A DNA stretch of 64,000 nt from JBEKHT01 sp050012135 (GCA_050012135.1 JBEKHT010000005.1:1-64000), one strand, 5' to 3'; positions 16,264 through 24,848 are shown, counted from the stretch's first letter. Notes: a model not told the origin generated them from the sequence alone. Program-made: numbers and translations.

Positions 16264-17925
16264 ATGGCTGAGTACCAGATTCTGCTCCTGCCCCGCCAAA
16301 GCTACTATCAATGGGTTCGGGCCGCAAGCGACTACGTTCAAGCGTTTGGAGCGAATCTCACCGCGGATGCCGATCGAGCCGGGCAGTTCATGCGTCCCAA
16401 TCAGGTCGTCACGATCGCCGACGTCCCGGACGGGTACGCCGGCGCTCCTTTTGGGGGGGACATAAAGTCGTGGTTCCGACGCTGCTACGCTGATGTCCGC
16501 CTCGACCCCGTTCCCGCGAAATCACCTGATGATCTCAAGTCAGCCTTGGCCTCCCGCATCGCCGCGCAGGACCGCTATGGGCACCAAGCGAGCCCCTTCT
16601 CTTTGAAATGGCCGACGGACTACCCCGTGATCACCCAGGCGTTTGGGGCCAACCCGACGATCTACCGGCGCTGGGGTTTCCCAGGGCACGAGGGGGTCGA
16701 TATTCGCGCCCCCACCAATGCCAACGTGTACGCGTGCGCGGAGGGAACGGTTTTGGAGGTCCATGATGGCAGCGGCGGGCACCCTTACGGCCGCCATATT
16801 CGCATACAACATCGGGACGGGTACCAGACCGTCTATGCGCACCTGAAAACGCCCTTGGTGGCAGAAAACCATTTGGTGCGCTTGGGAGAGAGAATTGCCC
16901 TGGCCGACTCGACGGGGGACTCGACAGGAAGGCACTTGCATCTTACCCTCAAGAAGCAGGGGGCCACCGAGCTTGGTTTGACCAAGTATCCGAAGGACGT
17001 CGTAGACCCGACGCCCTACTTGGTTTGGCCCGGGTCGGCCTTCCCCTCCGCCCCCAGCGCCTTTACCCTACCCACCTCGAGCTATCCTTGGCCGGCAGAG
17101 AAGTGCCTTGCCGGCGTCCATGGGCGAATGGACGGTCCGCTCTCAGAGGCAGACTTCTCGGCGATTCGGAAGTCGCGGGTCGAGGCCATCAAACTCCAGT
17201 CGAACACCAGCGAGGCCAACGTGACCCAGCTTCGCAAGCTGGACAGCAAGTTGTTCATTCTGGTACGGCTTTTCGCTGATCTGTCCTTCCAACCTGTGAC
17301 GGCTGGGGACTTCGTGCAGTGGGTGCAGGCCGAAGTACAGCGAATGTACGCGCAGGGGATCCGCTACTTCGAGGTGCACAACGAGCCGAATCTGGGAGTG
17401 GAGGGCTGCCAGCGTTCGTGGGCGGACGGGGCCGGTTTTGGGCAATGGTTCCAAGAAGCGGCGGCCCGTCTGCGGGCCCGTTTTCCAGATGCCAAGTTCG
17501 GGTTCCCCGGGTTGGCTCCGGGTGATTCGGTTGAAGGAAAGCGCCAGGACGCACTTCTCTTCCTTCAGCAATCTGAGGAAGCCGTCCAGGTGGCAGATTG
17601 GATCGGCGTTCACTGTTTCTGGTCGCGCGCGGAGGACATGCTCTCGGCCTCTCAGGGGTGCCTCTATGAGGCCTACCGAAAGCGGCACCCGGGGAAATTG
17701 CTCTTCATTACCGAATTCAGCAACCCCTCCCCGGAGGTCGAGCCGCGGTCCAAAGGCGCTCAGTACGTCGAGTTCTACCAGCTGGTCCGTGACCTTCCTG
17801 GAATTGGGGCGGCTTTTTGTGTCGGGCTTTCCGCAAGCCACGGCTTTGAGGCGGAGGTCTGGCGGACCGAGAATGGCGAGTTGACTGAGATCCCGTCGAT
17901 CATCGGGAGCCGGAGTGAACCCTGA
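16264..17925 (+). CDS. M23 peptidase fused to a glycoside-hydrolase-like domain
   Basis: This 553-residue protein has an N-terminal domain of unknown type (residues 1-100), then an M23-like metallopeptidase (about 115-265) with zinc ligands in HEGVDI and the HxH of GRHLHLTL and a YAHL motif. A TIM-barrel-like domain (about 300-545) follows, with YFEVHNEPN and ITEFSNPS, which look like the acid/base and nucleophile glutamates of clan A glycosidases. Peptidoglycan cleavage by both domains is a reasonable inference. There is no signal peptide or membrane segment, which is odd for a wall enzyme. The ATG has a GGAGG site upstream. It stands alone. Confidence 0.8.
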   Translation: MAEYQILLLPRQSYYQWVRAASDYVQAFGANLTADADRAGQFMRPNQVVTIADVPDGYAGAPFGGDIKSWFRRCYADVRLDPVPAKSPDDLKSALASRIAAQDRYGHQASPFSLKWPTDYPVITQAFGANPTIYRRWGFPGHEGVDIRAPTNANVYACAEGTVLEVHDGSGGHPYGRHIRIQHRDGYQTVYAHLKTPLVAENHLVRLGERIALADSTGDSTGRHLHLTLKKQGATELGLTKYPKDVVDPTPYLVWPGSAFPSAPSAFTLPTSSYPWPAEKCLAGVHGRMDGPLSEADFSAIRKSRVEAIKLQSNTSEANVTQLRKLDSKLFILVRLFADLSFQPVTAGDFVQWVQAEVQRMYAQGIRYFEVHNEPNLGVEGCQRSWADGAGFGQWFQEAAARLRARFPDAKFGFPGLAPGDSVEGKRQDALLFLQQSEEAVQVADWIGVHCFWSRAEDMLSASQGCLYEAYRKRHPGKLLFITEFSNPSPEVEPRSKGAQYVEFYQLVRDLPGIGAAFCVGLSASHGFEAEVWRTENGELTEIPSIIGSRSEP

Positions 17926-17955
17926 TCCTATCGGCGGGTGAGCGCAAGACTGGAG

Positions 17956-17988
17956 GCAAGGGCCGCGGCAACCGCCCGCGGCCCTTGC
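17956..17988. terminator. Perfect 13-bp hairpin between convergent genes
   Basis: GCAAGGGCCGCGG, a seven-base loop and the exact complement lie between the end of the hydrolase gene and the end of acyP on the other strand. There is no long T tract. It is well placed as a bidirectional terminator. Confidence 0.7.
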
Positions 17989-18011
17989 ATTGTGCTACGA
18001 GCCTTCCGGCC

Positions 18012-18299
18012 TCAAACATAGCGGACACGGAACCGAGTGAACTCGGAGGTGGGGGCCAGCCACTCGGATTCCACTCGGTCCACCTCGGCCGCGCGCGGAC
18101 CCTTTCCCAAGTCCCCTAACAAGTCCACGAGAAGCGACCGGGGGCCTTCGGCCACAACCTCCACAGATCCGCCGCTCAGGTTCGCCACCCAACCGGTTAG
18201 GCCGAGAACCTCGGCCCGGCGAATGACAAAGGCCCGAAATCCCACACCCTGGACCAGCCCGTGGACTCGGGCGTGGAGGCGAGCCGGATCATCCCTCAT
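18012..18299 (-). CDS. acyP: Acylphosphatase
   Basis: The 95-residue cytoplasmic enzyme hydrolyses acyl phosphates. It shows the family signature VHGLVQGVGFRAFVIR, containing the catalytic arginine, then GLTGWVANLSGGSVEVVAEG with the catalytic asparagine. The ATG at 18299 gives the usual family length, and the longer open frame upstream adds atypical sequence. It is the last gene in a leftward run and lies 137 bases after the exonuclease gene. No partner is implied by context. Confidence 0.92.
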   Translation of the reverse strand: MRDDPARLHARVHGLVQGVGFRAFVIRRAEVLGLTGWVANLSGGSVEVVAEGPRSLLVDLLGDLGKGPRAAEVDRVESEWLAPTSEFTRFRVRYV

Positions 18300-18436
18300 G
18301 GCAACCTCGAGCGCGCTCAGAGGGCGCGTTCCAATCTGTTTCCGACCTGGACGGCTGGGGCCTCCCTGGCCTTGCGATCCCTGAAGTTCCTTCCAAACCC
18401 CCGCCGGGCCAGGCGCCTCCGCCTGGCGTGGAGGGG

Positions 18437-18976
18437 CTACCACGTAACCGGCACGGATCTCAGCCGGAAGCCGCGGTCCCGGAAGGAGACCTCGTGGTGG
18501 GCCCGTCCGTGTTGATAGAGATGCCAGGTGAGAGCTACGTCCTGCTGGCAGTAGTCGAGGACTCGGTCAATCTGCCCCTCACGATACCAAGCCACCGCCT
18601 GAATGCCGTCCGCCAGCTTCTGCGAGCCCAGGGTTGCTGAAGCCACCGCCTCGAGGGACAGACGAAACCCGAGCGCCTGATACAGATGTTCCAGCAGATC
18701 GATGGTGGGCAGCCCCGCGAGGTCGCCTCCCCCGTAGGGCTTCAAGACGCGGTAATCGAAGCGTTTCACGTTGTAGCCGATGACGCGGTCCGCCGTGCGC
18801 ATGAGGCTGAGGAGCAGCTCGACTTGATTCTCCACGAAGCGGTGATACCGGTCGGACTCGACCTCGTAGACCACCGCGGCCGCCATCCCCAGTCGATCGA
18901 TGAAATTCCAGCCGCCCACGTCCTCCGCCAGGGATTTCGTTTCAAGATCAAACACGAGGGTCGGCTTCTGAGCCAC
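18437..18976 (-). CDS. Predicted DEDD-family 3'-5' exonuclease (RNase H fold)
   Basis: This 179-residue protein has the spaced acidic motifs of DnaQ/YprB-like nucleases: FDLETKS near the start, GYNVKRFDYRVL in the middle and YCQQDVALTWHLY near the end. These should bind two metal ions. Length and pattern fit the stand-alone YprB-type RNase H-like domain, with no helicase attached. GTG 18976 with a GGGA site is preferred, and a TTG four codons upstream is possible. It lies between a HEAT-repeat gene and acylphosphatase. The substrate, DNA or RNA, cannot be told. Confidence 0.82.
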   Translation of the reverse strand: MAQKPTLVFDLETKSLAEDVGGWNFIDRLGMAAAVVYEVESDRYHRFVENQVELLLSLMRTADRVIGYNVKRFDYRVLKPYGGGDLAGLPTIDLLEHLYQALGFRLSLEAVASATLGSQKLADGIQAVAWYREGQIDRVLDYCQQDVALTWHLYQHGRAHHEVSFRDRGFRLRSVPVTW

Positions 18977-19100
18977 TTGCGGTCCCAAGAGAGCCAGAAG
19001 GAAATTCGTTCTGCGGCCGAACCGGTCTCAAACCGCCGGGGGTCGGTCTGTCCATCGGCGTGTGCCGCCTGGCCTGCCCCGGGAGGCTCCATGCCAGGGG

Positions 19101-20063
19101 CTAGTTCAGCTCTTCTTTTCCCGGGTGGAAATCCAAGAGGGTGAAATCGCCCAACCCGCTTCCGAATTCGAGACTGCCCATTGCGTCTTCGACGAGGTTT
19201 CGCTCGCTTGGCGTTGCACGGGCATGGTAGTTCTCCAGGGCCCTGCGCGACCTTCCTCCGCCGATTTCTCCCAGCGCCCAGATCGCCCGCTTGCGCACTT
19301 CCGATTCCGTATCCTCCAGCAGTTCAATCAGGTCCGGGACTGCCTTCTTCAGCTCCAATTCTCCGGCAGCCCGAGCCGCCTCGCAGCGAACCATGGCGTT
19401 CAAGCTTCGGAATTCCCGGGTGACATAGCTTTGCCATGCGTCTCCATCGGCCGTACGGCCCATGGCCAGGAGCACACTGCTTCGGACGACAGGATCCGGA
19501 TCTTCGTAGTAGGCTCTCAACACCTCGGGAACCTCGTCCCGCGAAGAATATCCCAAGGACTCCACGGCCCTCCGGCGAAGATTCATGGGCAAATCGCTAC
19601 GAGCCAGGCGCAGCAAGCAATCTCCGATGCGACGCCCGAGATCGGCCGAGATCTCTTCGTACTCGGACAGGAGCAGGAAACTGCCCAGTGCGATCACAGC
19701 CTGCAAACGCACCTGCAGGTCCGGGTCGCCTTCGACCAGCTCCAAGAACTTCTCCCCCAGACGCCAGTCCTTACTCTCCCACAGACCCCGGATAGCGAGG
19801 GCGCGAACCGAGCCGTCCTCATCAGAAAGAGCCAGGCGCGCAATCGCCTCAAAATCCAGTTCAATGCGCTGACCCGCTGCCTCGACCAAGCTTTCCAGCA
19901 AGCCACGCCGCACCTCCACCGGCATTTCCCGCATGACCGCATGCAGGCGGCGCGTCTGATGAGAGTCCAGGTCGGACAGCCACACCAGGCAGCTGCGGCT
20001 CAGCCGGTGTTCCGCCTCCTGCAAGGCCCGAAGGGCCGACTCGAACTGCTCCGCGCTAGCCAT
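19101..20063 (-). CDS. HEAT-repeat protein
   Basis: The 320-residue soluble protein is built of at least six HEAT-like helical repeats. Recognisable units are ALAIRGLWESKD, QVRLQAVIALGSF, NLRRRAVESLGYSS, VVRSSVLLAMGRT and VRKRAIWALGEIGG. Such repeats form protein-binding solenoids with no catalysis of their own. The gene starts 10 bases after the stop of rseP, so they are probably co-transcribed. A role as scaffold or sensor for the membrane protease is possible but not shown by the sequence. Confidence 0.88.
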   Translation of the reverse strand: MASAEQFESALRALQEAEHRLSRSCLVWLSDLDSHQTRRLHAVMREMPVEVRRGLLESLVEAAGQRIELDFEAIARLALSDEDGSVRALAIRGLWESKDWRLGEKFLELVEGDPDLQVRLQAVIALGSFLLLSEYEEISADLGRRIGDCLLRLARSDLPMNLRRRAVESLGYSSRDEVPEVLRAYYEDPDPVVRSSVLLAMGRTADGDAWQSYVTREFRSLNAMVRCEAARAAGELELKKAVPDLIELLEDTESEVRKRAIWALGEIGGGRSRRALENYHARATPSERNLVEDAMGSLEFGSGLGDFTLLDFHPGKEELN

Positions 20064-20073
20064 GCCAAGTCAC

Positions 20074-21129
20074 TCAGCGAGGAAGGATCGGATGGACCAG
20101 GTCCAGATAACTGATGTAGAGCATCAAACCGATCAGCAGCGCGAAGCCAATGGCATGAACGGCTTGTTCCCTTTCGGGAGGGACGCGGCGACCGCGAACG
20201 GCCTCAATCACGACAAACAGCAATCGGCCCCCGTCCAATGCAGGAATCGGAAGAAGGTTCCCGAGTGCCAGGGCCGTGCTGATCAGGCCAGCCCATTGAA
20301 GCAGGATGACCCATTGGTCCGTCTGCTGGGCGGTTTGGACCGCGCGCACGGTCAGATCGTAGAGGCCTACCACCCCGATCGGCCGAGCCTGGTCGGGGGC
20401 AACTTGACCCTGGATCAGCTTGATGGGAAGCGTTACGATCAGGAGGGTTTGCTGTTCGATCGTCTCCCCCGACCTCTGCAGAGCCTGGCCCCAGGAATAG
20501 TTGTTGACCAACTCAGCTTGCATCTCAATCCCCATCGGCCCCTGATTCGTGGGCCAAGAGGTGCGGGGCGTAATTCTCAGGCTCAGGCGCTCGGAGCCGC
20601 GCCCCACTTCCAGGAGGATGGGTTTTCCCAGATTGCCGTAGGTCAGGGAGGATAGGTCCTCGGGTTGATGAATCGTCTGGTTGTCCGCCTGGAGGATGAC
20701 GTCTCCCTGTTGTAAGCCCGCGGCTTGCGCAGGCGAGGCCGGGGAGACGGAGGCCACCGCCACGCGATCAGGCCATCCGATCTTGAAGCCGAAGGTGAAC
20801 ACGATAAGGGCGGTGAGAAGGTTGGCACCCACACCGGCCAACAGGACGGCCGCACGCGTGCCCCGTCTGGCCGAGGCAAATCCGCCTGGCACACCGGGAT
20901 CGTCTTCGCCCGCCAGCCGGACGAATCCCCCAAAAGGGATGGCGTTCAAGCTGAAGAGCGTCCCTCCTTGTTCGAACAGCTTGAGCAGCCGGGGAGGATA
21001 TCCAAACCCGAACTCGGCAACGCGCACGCGCGCAATCCGTGCCACAACAAAGTGGCCGAGTTCATGAATGAAGATCAGGGATCCAAGGAACAGGATGGTG
21101 ATCAGCCATCCAGGAATTGACGAAAGCAT
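20074..21129 (-). CDS. rseP: Site-2 (RseP-type) intramembrane zinc metalloprotease
   Basis: This M50 protease (351 residues) cuts within membrane segments of substrates such as anti-sigma factors. The zinc motif H22-E-L-G-H26 lies in the first transmembrane helix, followed by the NAIPFGGFVRL segment. A PDZ domain is seen around residues 110-190 (AAGLQQGDVILQAD). The third metal ligand is in NLLPIPALDGGRL, before the last helices. The substrate is unknown, and no sigma/anti-sigma pair is in the window. It follows the decarboxylase gene by 183 bases and precedes the HEAT-repeat gene. Confidence 0.94.
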   Translation of the reverse strand: MLSSIPGWLITILFLGSLIFIHELGHFVVARIARVRVAEFGFGYPPRLLKLFEQGGTLFSLNAIPFGGFVRLAGEDDPGVPGGFASARRGTRAAVLLAGVGANLLTALIVFTFGFKIGWPDRVAVASVSPASPAQAAGLQQGDVILQADNQTIHQPEDLSSLTYGNLGKPILLEVGRGSERLSLRITPRTSWPTNQGPMGIEMQAELVNNYSWGQALQRSGETIEQQTLLIVTLPIKLIQGQVAPDQARPIGVVGLYDLTVRAVQTAQQTDQWVILLQWAGLISTALALGNLLPIPALDGGRLLFVVIEAVRGRRVPPEREQAVHAIGFALLIGLMLYISYLDLVHPILPR

Positions 21130-21312
21130 GAGACACTCCGGTCCGGAGAACCAATCATGGCACCATTACACGAATCATATCACTGAGCCCGGGTGAGCTG
21201 CCGTCATGTTTTCCTGTGCGGGAACCGGGTCTTTCTTGCGATCCGCAATACTCGTGGAGGGGCTTGAAGATCCCACCGGGTCGACCCAGTCGCTTCGCAG
21301 GTGGCATTGACC

Positions 21313-22278
21313 TCAGGCTAGGGCGGCCGGGCCGCCCGGTTCCGCTTGGAGCACCTCCAGGACGCCGGGCACCCGTCGCAATCGATCCAAAGACTCGCGA
21401 GCCGAATCTCCCGTGGTCAAGCAATGAACGTTCGCACCGGCGTCAATGCTAAACGCGATCGGTAGGCCCTGCGCTCGCCACCGACGAACGGCCTGGATGA
21501 TTTCGACGGTCAGGGGCTTCCAGTATAGAAGCGGAGGGGTGGAGGTCATGATGACGGAGTGGAGCAGAAGGCAATCCTCTTCCACGATCTGGGCCAGCGC
21601 CGCGAAATCGCAGTCAAACAGGGCCCTGCGGCAGGCATCCAGCCGCATCGGGGTGGAATCCACTCGCAAACGGTAGAGCGGGCTGCTCCACGCCGAGCGG
21701 TGACCCTCGGAAGAGGCCACGGCCTTTGGCTGGCGGTCGACGACGACGATCAGATCGGTCAGCTTCCAGTGCTCCGGCGGCAGGATGCTCGTCGCGAAGG
21801 AATCCAGATCGCCAGAGCCAGCCTGCCATTCGACGAATCCCCCCGGGATGGACCGGCAAGCTGAACCCGAGCCCTGACGGGCCAGGCGGGAAAGACCCTT
21901 CTGATCGAGGCAGAGGCCGATGGCGGCCGAGGCGGCCAGGGTCAGGGCGGCAAAGGCCGAAGCGGAAGAGGCGATCCCTGAGGCCAGAGGAAAGTTATTC
22001 TCCGAGTCGACCCGCGCAAAAACCGAGCTCTTCGCCAGAGCGCGAATTCGCTCCAAATGATCCACCACCCGTGCGGACATCTCGGGCGAGGCTGGGCGAC
22101 TTGCGAAGAACACCTCGTCCGCGCCCAGTCCCTCCCGGAAGTCTACGGTGGTGCGCGTGAATAAGGCACCCAGACTCATCGAGATGGATCCATTGGCTGG
22201 CAGGCGCAGGCGCTCGTCTCGATTTCCCCAGTACTTGATGAGAGCAAGGTTCGGGTGGGCGATGGCGGTCGCCCTCAT
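21313..22278 (-). CDS. Mevalonate (di)phosphate decarboxylase, probably phosphomevalonate decarboxylase
   Basis: The 321-residue GHMP enzyme removes CO2 from a phosphorylated mevalonate. It opens with HPNLALIKYWGNRD, has the phosphate loop PLASGIASSASAFA, and retains the catalytic aspartate in SIDAGANVHCL. The usual KYWGKR lysine is asparagine here. The start overlaps the stop of isopentenyl phosphate kinase by ATGA. A decarboxylase that makes isopentenyl phosphate, paired with that kinase, has been characterised in Roseiflexus (Chloroflexota), so I favour that activity. Classical diphosphomevalonate decarboxylase remains possible. Confidence 0.88.
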   Translation of the reverse strand: MRATAIAHPNLALIKYWGNRDERLRLPANGSISMSLGALFTRTTVDFREGLGADEVFFASRPASPEMSARVVDHLERIRALAKSSVFARVDSENNFPLASGIASSASAFAALTLAASAAIGLCLDQKGLSRLARQGSGSACRSIPGGFVEWQAGSGDLDSFATSILPPEHWKLTDLIVVVDRQPKAVASSEGHRSAWSSPLYRLRVDSTPMRLDACRRALFDCDFAALAQIVEEDCLLLHSVIMTSTPPLLYWKPLTVEIIQAVRRWRAQGLPIAFSIDAGANVHCLTTGDSARESLDRLRRVPGVLEVLQAEPGGPAALA

Positions 22279-23069
22279 GGCGAGATCCAAGTTCCAGCAA
22301 CGGGTTTTCCGAGTAGTGCCGATGTGACGGCTCCTGGTTCCTCCCCCGAGAAGATCAGGGCCTGCAAGTCGGGCAACTTGCCGACGAGCTCGAGCATGAG
22401 CTCCACCTTTCCCGCCATGCCGCCGGTGACATCGGCGTCAGCACTGCCCCCCACCCGACCGCGATGTTCCCTCCACGTGGACGGGGTCAGCTGGGCGATG
22501 ACCTGTGTTCTCCGTGGGAAGTCGGCATAGACCCCGGATTCGATTCCCGCCAACAGGATGCGCTGGGGCCTGAGCCGCTCCGCCAGGTAGGCAAACACGT
22601 TCTCCGTGGAAGCGATCGTACCCCCTCGTTCCCGGTCAAACATCACGTCCCCGTAGACCATGGGCACGAGACCGGCGTCCAATGCGGCCCGGATGGGCTC
22701 GCTCGGCATCGCCACAACCCGCCCTGACTCGGCCAGACCCCCTGCGGAGGGAGAAAAACGCACGACCGGGATGGCCTCCCGGCTGAAGGCGTCCACCGCC
22801 ATCCGCGAGAGCATGTCCGCAACCCGCCACACCTCCGCAAAGCCGAGCCAATCCGCCGAAGTCCTCACCCCGTGGACGGTTCCATGACGCTCCGCCTCTA
22901 CGTGTCCAAACGAGCCCGAGCCGTGACCCAATAGGATCTGCAGTTCGGGAGCCTGGGATCGGGCCGAGGCGACCTCCTGCGCCAGCCGCCGGAGGACCTC
23001 AAGCCGCGGGGTCTTGGGCTTCGATTTCTCTGTGATGAGGGAGCCGCCGAGTTTGAGGAAGACCAGCAT
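22275..23069 (-). CDS. ipk: Isopentenyl phosphate kinase
   Basis: This 264-residue amino-acid-kinase-family enzyme makes isopentenyl diphosphate from isopentenyl phosphate with ATP. It has the N-terminal KLGGSLIT, and LLGHGSGSFGHVEA with the histidine diagnostic of this kinase over related aspartokinases. The FSGEEPGAVTSALLGK end is also typical. It overlaps the decarboxylase gene by ATGA and follows uridine kinase by 33 bases. The pair provides the last two steps of the alternative mevalonate route, and mevalonate kinase is at 2990-3979. Confidence 0.93.
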   Translation of the reverse strand: MLVFLKLGGSLITEKSKPKTPRLEVLRRLAQEVASARSQAPELQILLGHGSGSFGHVEAERHGTVHGVRTSADWLGFAEVWRVADMLSRMAVDAFSREAIPVVRFSPSAGGLAESGRVVAMPSEPIRAALDAGLVPMVYGDVMFDRERGGTIASTENVFAYLAERLRPQRILLAGIESGVYADFPRRTQVIAQLTPSTWREHRGRVGGSADADVTGGMAGKVELMLELVGKLPDLQALIFSGEEPGAVTSALLGKPVAGTWISP

Positions 23070-23102
23070 CTTGTTTCCGAAGGGGAGATGGGGAAGGTGG
23101 TC

Positions 23103-23741
23103 CTATCGCGCTGGGAGGTTGGTCAGCATGTCATGAATGCGCGCGATTACCATGTCCAAGGCGACCCGGTTAAACCCGCCTTCAGGGATCACCACGTCGG
23201 CATAGCGCTTTGAGGGTTCGACAAACTCGAGATGCATCGGGCGAACGGTGGTCAGGTACTGGCGGATTACGGATTCCACCGTGCGCCCCCGCTCGCTGAT
23301 GTCGCGCTGCAAGCGTCGGATGAAGCGGATGTCCGGGTCAGTGTCCACGAAGATCTTGACGTCGAACAGTTCTCGCAACGACCGGTCCGAAAAGATCAGA
23401 ATCCCCTCAACCAGCAGGATCGGATGGGGGTCCACGTGCCGTGTCATCTGGGTTCGCGCGTGGGTGGTGAAATCGTAGACGGGCATTTCAATCGCCCGCC
23501 CGGACTTGAGTTCTTTCAGGTGCTCAATCAGAAGGGGGGTGTCCAGCGAGTCCGGATGGTCAAAGTTGACGATGTCGCGTTGGGACCGCGCGAGGTCCTT
23601 CAGATTCTTGTAGTAGCCGTCATGCGGCAAATAGGCTACCGCTCCGGCATCGGTGTCGCCCAGGATCGTCTGAGCCACGGTCGTCTTGCCCGAGCCCGAG
23701 CCGCCCGCTATCCCAATGGTGATGCACCGGAACTCACTCAC
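23103..23741 (-). CDS. udk: Uridine kinase
   Basis: The 212-residue enzyme phosphorylates uridine and cytidine in pyrimidine salvage. It has Walker A GIAGGSGSGKTT, then HDGYYKNL, NFDHPDSLDTPLL, the PVYDFTTHART motif and VEGILIF, all in the expected order. I chose GTG 23741, which gives family length, while the open frame extends far upstream with non-coding character. A perfect TATAAT lies only six bases before this GTG, so the transcript may start at or next to the start codon. It heads the operon with isopentenyl phosphate kinase. Confidence 0.9.
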   Translation of the reverse strand: MSEFRCITIGIAGGSGSGKTTVAQTILGDTDAGAVAYLPHDGYYKNLKDLARSQRDIVNFDHPDSLDTPLLIEHLKELKSGRAIEMPVYDFTTHARTQMTRHVDPHPILLVEGILIFSDRSLRELFDVKIFVDTDPDIRFIRRLQRDISERGRTVESVIRQYLTTVRPMHLEFVEPSKRYADVVIPEGGFNRVALDMVIARIHDMLTNLPAR

Positions 23742-23747
23742 GCGGCC

Positions 23748-23753
23748 ATTATA
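23748..23753 (-). promoter_or_regulatory. TATAAT -10 box abutting the udk start codon
   Basis: The hexamer is perfect on the minus strand and ends six bases before the GTG. Transcription would begin at or within a base or two of that codon, giving a leaderless message. No clear -35 hexamer is present. Confidence 0.45.
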
Positions 23754-24109
23754 CTCATGCCTTTGCCCGTGTGCTCTGCTCGCGCCTGGCTGGGAGAGGC
23801 GGCCTCTTCTCACGGAAACAAGCCACCTGCCCCACTCGGACTCCACCCGCTCCCTACATCCGCCGGAGGTATCTTCCGGCCTCGGCGCGCTTTCCGAGCT
23901 TGAGGAAGATATCGGCTCTCCCCGGGTCTGCCGGTCCAATATCCTCGCTTGCCTGTACCAGGATAGTCTGGCCACACTCCGGAATCCTCGCACCTCCCCA
24001 GCCGCCTGCGCATTCATTTGCGACCTCAACGGCCTCGGGGACCGGGATAGGGAAAGCCGGGCACGAAACACCGGCTCCCGCATGTTTCCTGTGCGCAAAG
24101 CAAGGCCGA

Positions 24110-24137
24110 TTGACCAGGCGACAAGGCGTGATATAGT
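24110..24137 (+). promoter_or_regulatory. Promoter of the TetR-ABC operon
   Basis: TTGACC at 24110-24115, a 16-base spacer and TATAGT at 24132-24137 lie 49 bases upstream of the TetR start. Both hexamers match the sigma-70 consensus at five of six positions. Confidence 0.65.
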
Positions 24138-24143
24138 TCGCTG

Positions 24144-24166
24144 TGACTGTAATTCTGAACGAGTCA
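24144..24166 (+). promoter_or_regulatory. Possible TetR-family operator
   Basis: TGACT (24144-24148) and AGTCA (24162-24166) form an inverted repeat with 13 bases between, just downstream of the -10 box, where a repressor would block the operon's own transcription. The arms are short, so chance is possible. Confidence 0.35.
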
Positions 24167-24185
24167 TAAAGAAACAGGACAGGAC

Positions 24186-24848
24186 ATGCCCAGAGCGTTC
24201 AACGAACACGACAAGGAGCTGATCCGCAAGAGGCTCCTGGAGCATGGGTACAAGCTGTTCTCTGCCTACGGGCTGAGGAAAACCAGCATTGAAGAGATTG
24301 CCAGGGCGGCTGGGATCTCCAAAGGAGCGTATTACCTCTTTTATCAGTCCAAAGAAGCTCTATTCATGGATGTAGTCGAACTGGCCGAAAGACGTTTCCG
24401 CCAGGAACTGTTGGCAACCATCCATCTGCCAGGGCCTTCGCCTCGAGCCCGTTTGTTGGCCGTCTTGAAGAAGGCTTTCGCCCTTCTGAAAACGGTTCCC
24501 GTCCTGCAGTTCTTTACCGGCAACGATTTTGACCTTCTCATGCGCAAGATCCCTGAAGAAAGACTCCAGGAGCACCTCGCGGGCGATCGACAGTTCTTGG
24601 AAGAGTTGGTCGCTCGCGGCAAGGAGGCGGGCATACCGATCCGCGCCCAGCCCGAGGAGATCAACGGCTTGCTGTACCCACTCGTGTTGACCGTCCTGCA
24701 TGACGATGCCCCCAGGCCGATCCGCCTGGGCGGAAACATTGACTTGCTTCTGGAGCTGGTTGCAGCTTTCTGTCTGGGTGAGGTCGACCTTCAGACTCAA
24801 GACCCAATCCATGCCAGGCCCCAGAGGGCAAAGGGATACCCAGCATGA
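24186..24848 (+). CDS. TetR/AcrR-family transcriptional regulator
   Basis: The 220-residue protein has an N-terminal helix-turn-helix (residues 18-65) with the family pattern RKTSIEEIARAAGISKGAYY and LFYQSKEALF. The C-terminal ligand domain is variable and not diagnostic. The gene overlaps the ABC ATPase by ATGA, so it is the first gene of its own regulon. It probably represses the downstream exporter until a ligand binds. A promoter and a small palindrome lie in the 76 bases upstream. Confidence 0.92.
   Translation: MPRAFNEHDKELIRKRLLEHGYKLFSAYGLRKTSIEEIARAAGISKGAYYLFYQSKEALFMDVVELAERRFRQELLATIHLPGPSPRARLLAVLKKAFALLKTVPVLQFFTGNDFDLLMRKIPEERLQEHLAGDRQFLEELVARGKEAGIPIRAQPEEINGLLYPLVLTVLHDDAPRPIRLGGNIDLLLELVAAFCLGEVDLQTQDPIHARPQRAKGYPA

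Larger units (their letters stand above)
23742..24185. other. 444-base divergent intergenic region
   Basis: It carries the udk -10 box and the promoter and palindrome of the TetR gene. A minus-strand frame open from about 24110 to a TAG at 23854-23856 lacks a start and reads like the end of a helical protein (DIFLKLGKRAEAGRYLRR). It may be a gene remnant, but the support is weak. Confidence 0.5.

Noticed and set aside
15682..16341. Minus-strand open frame of 219 codons in the gene-free region
   Set aside because: Composition is rich in P, R and G with no motif, and it runs into the start of the M23 gene on the other strand.
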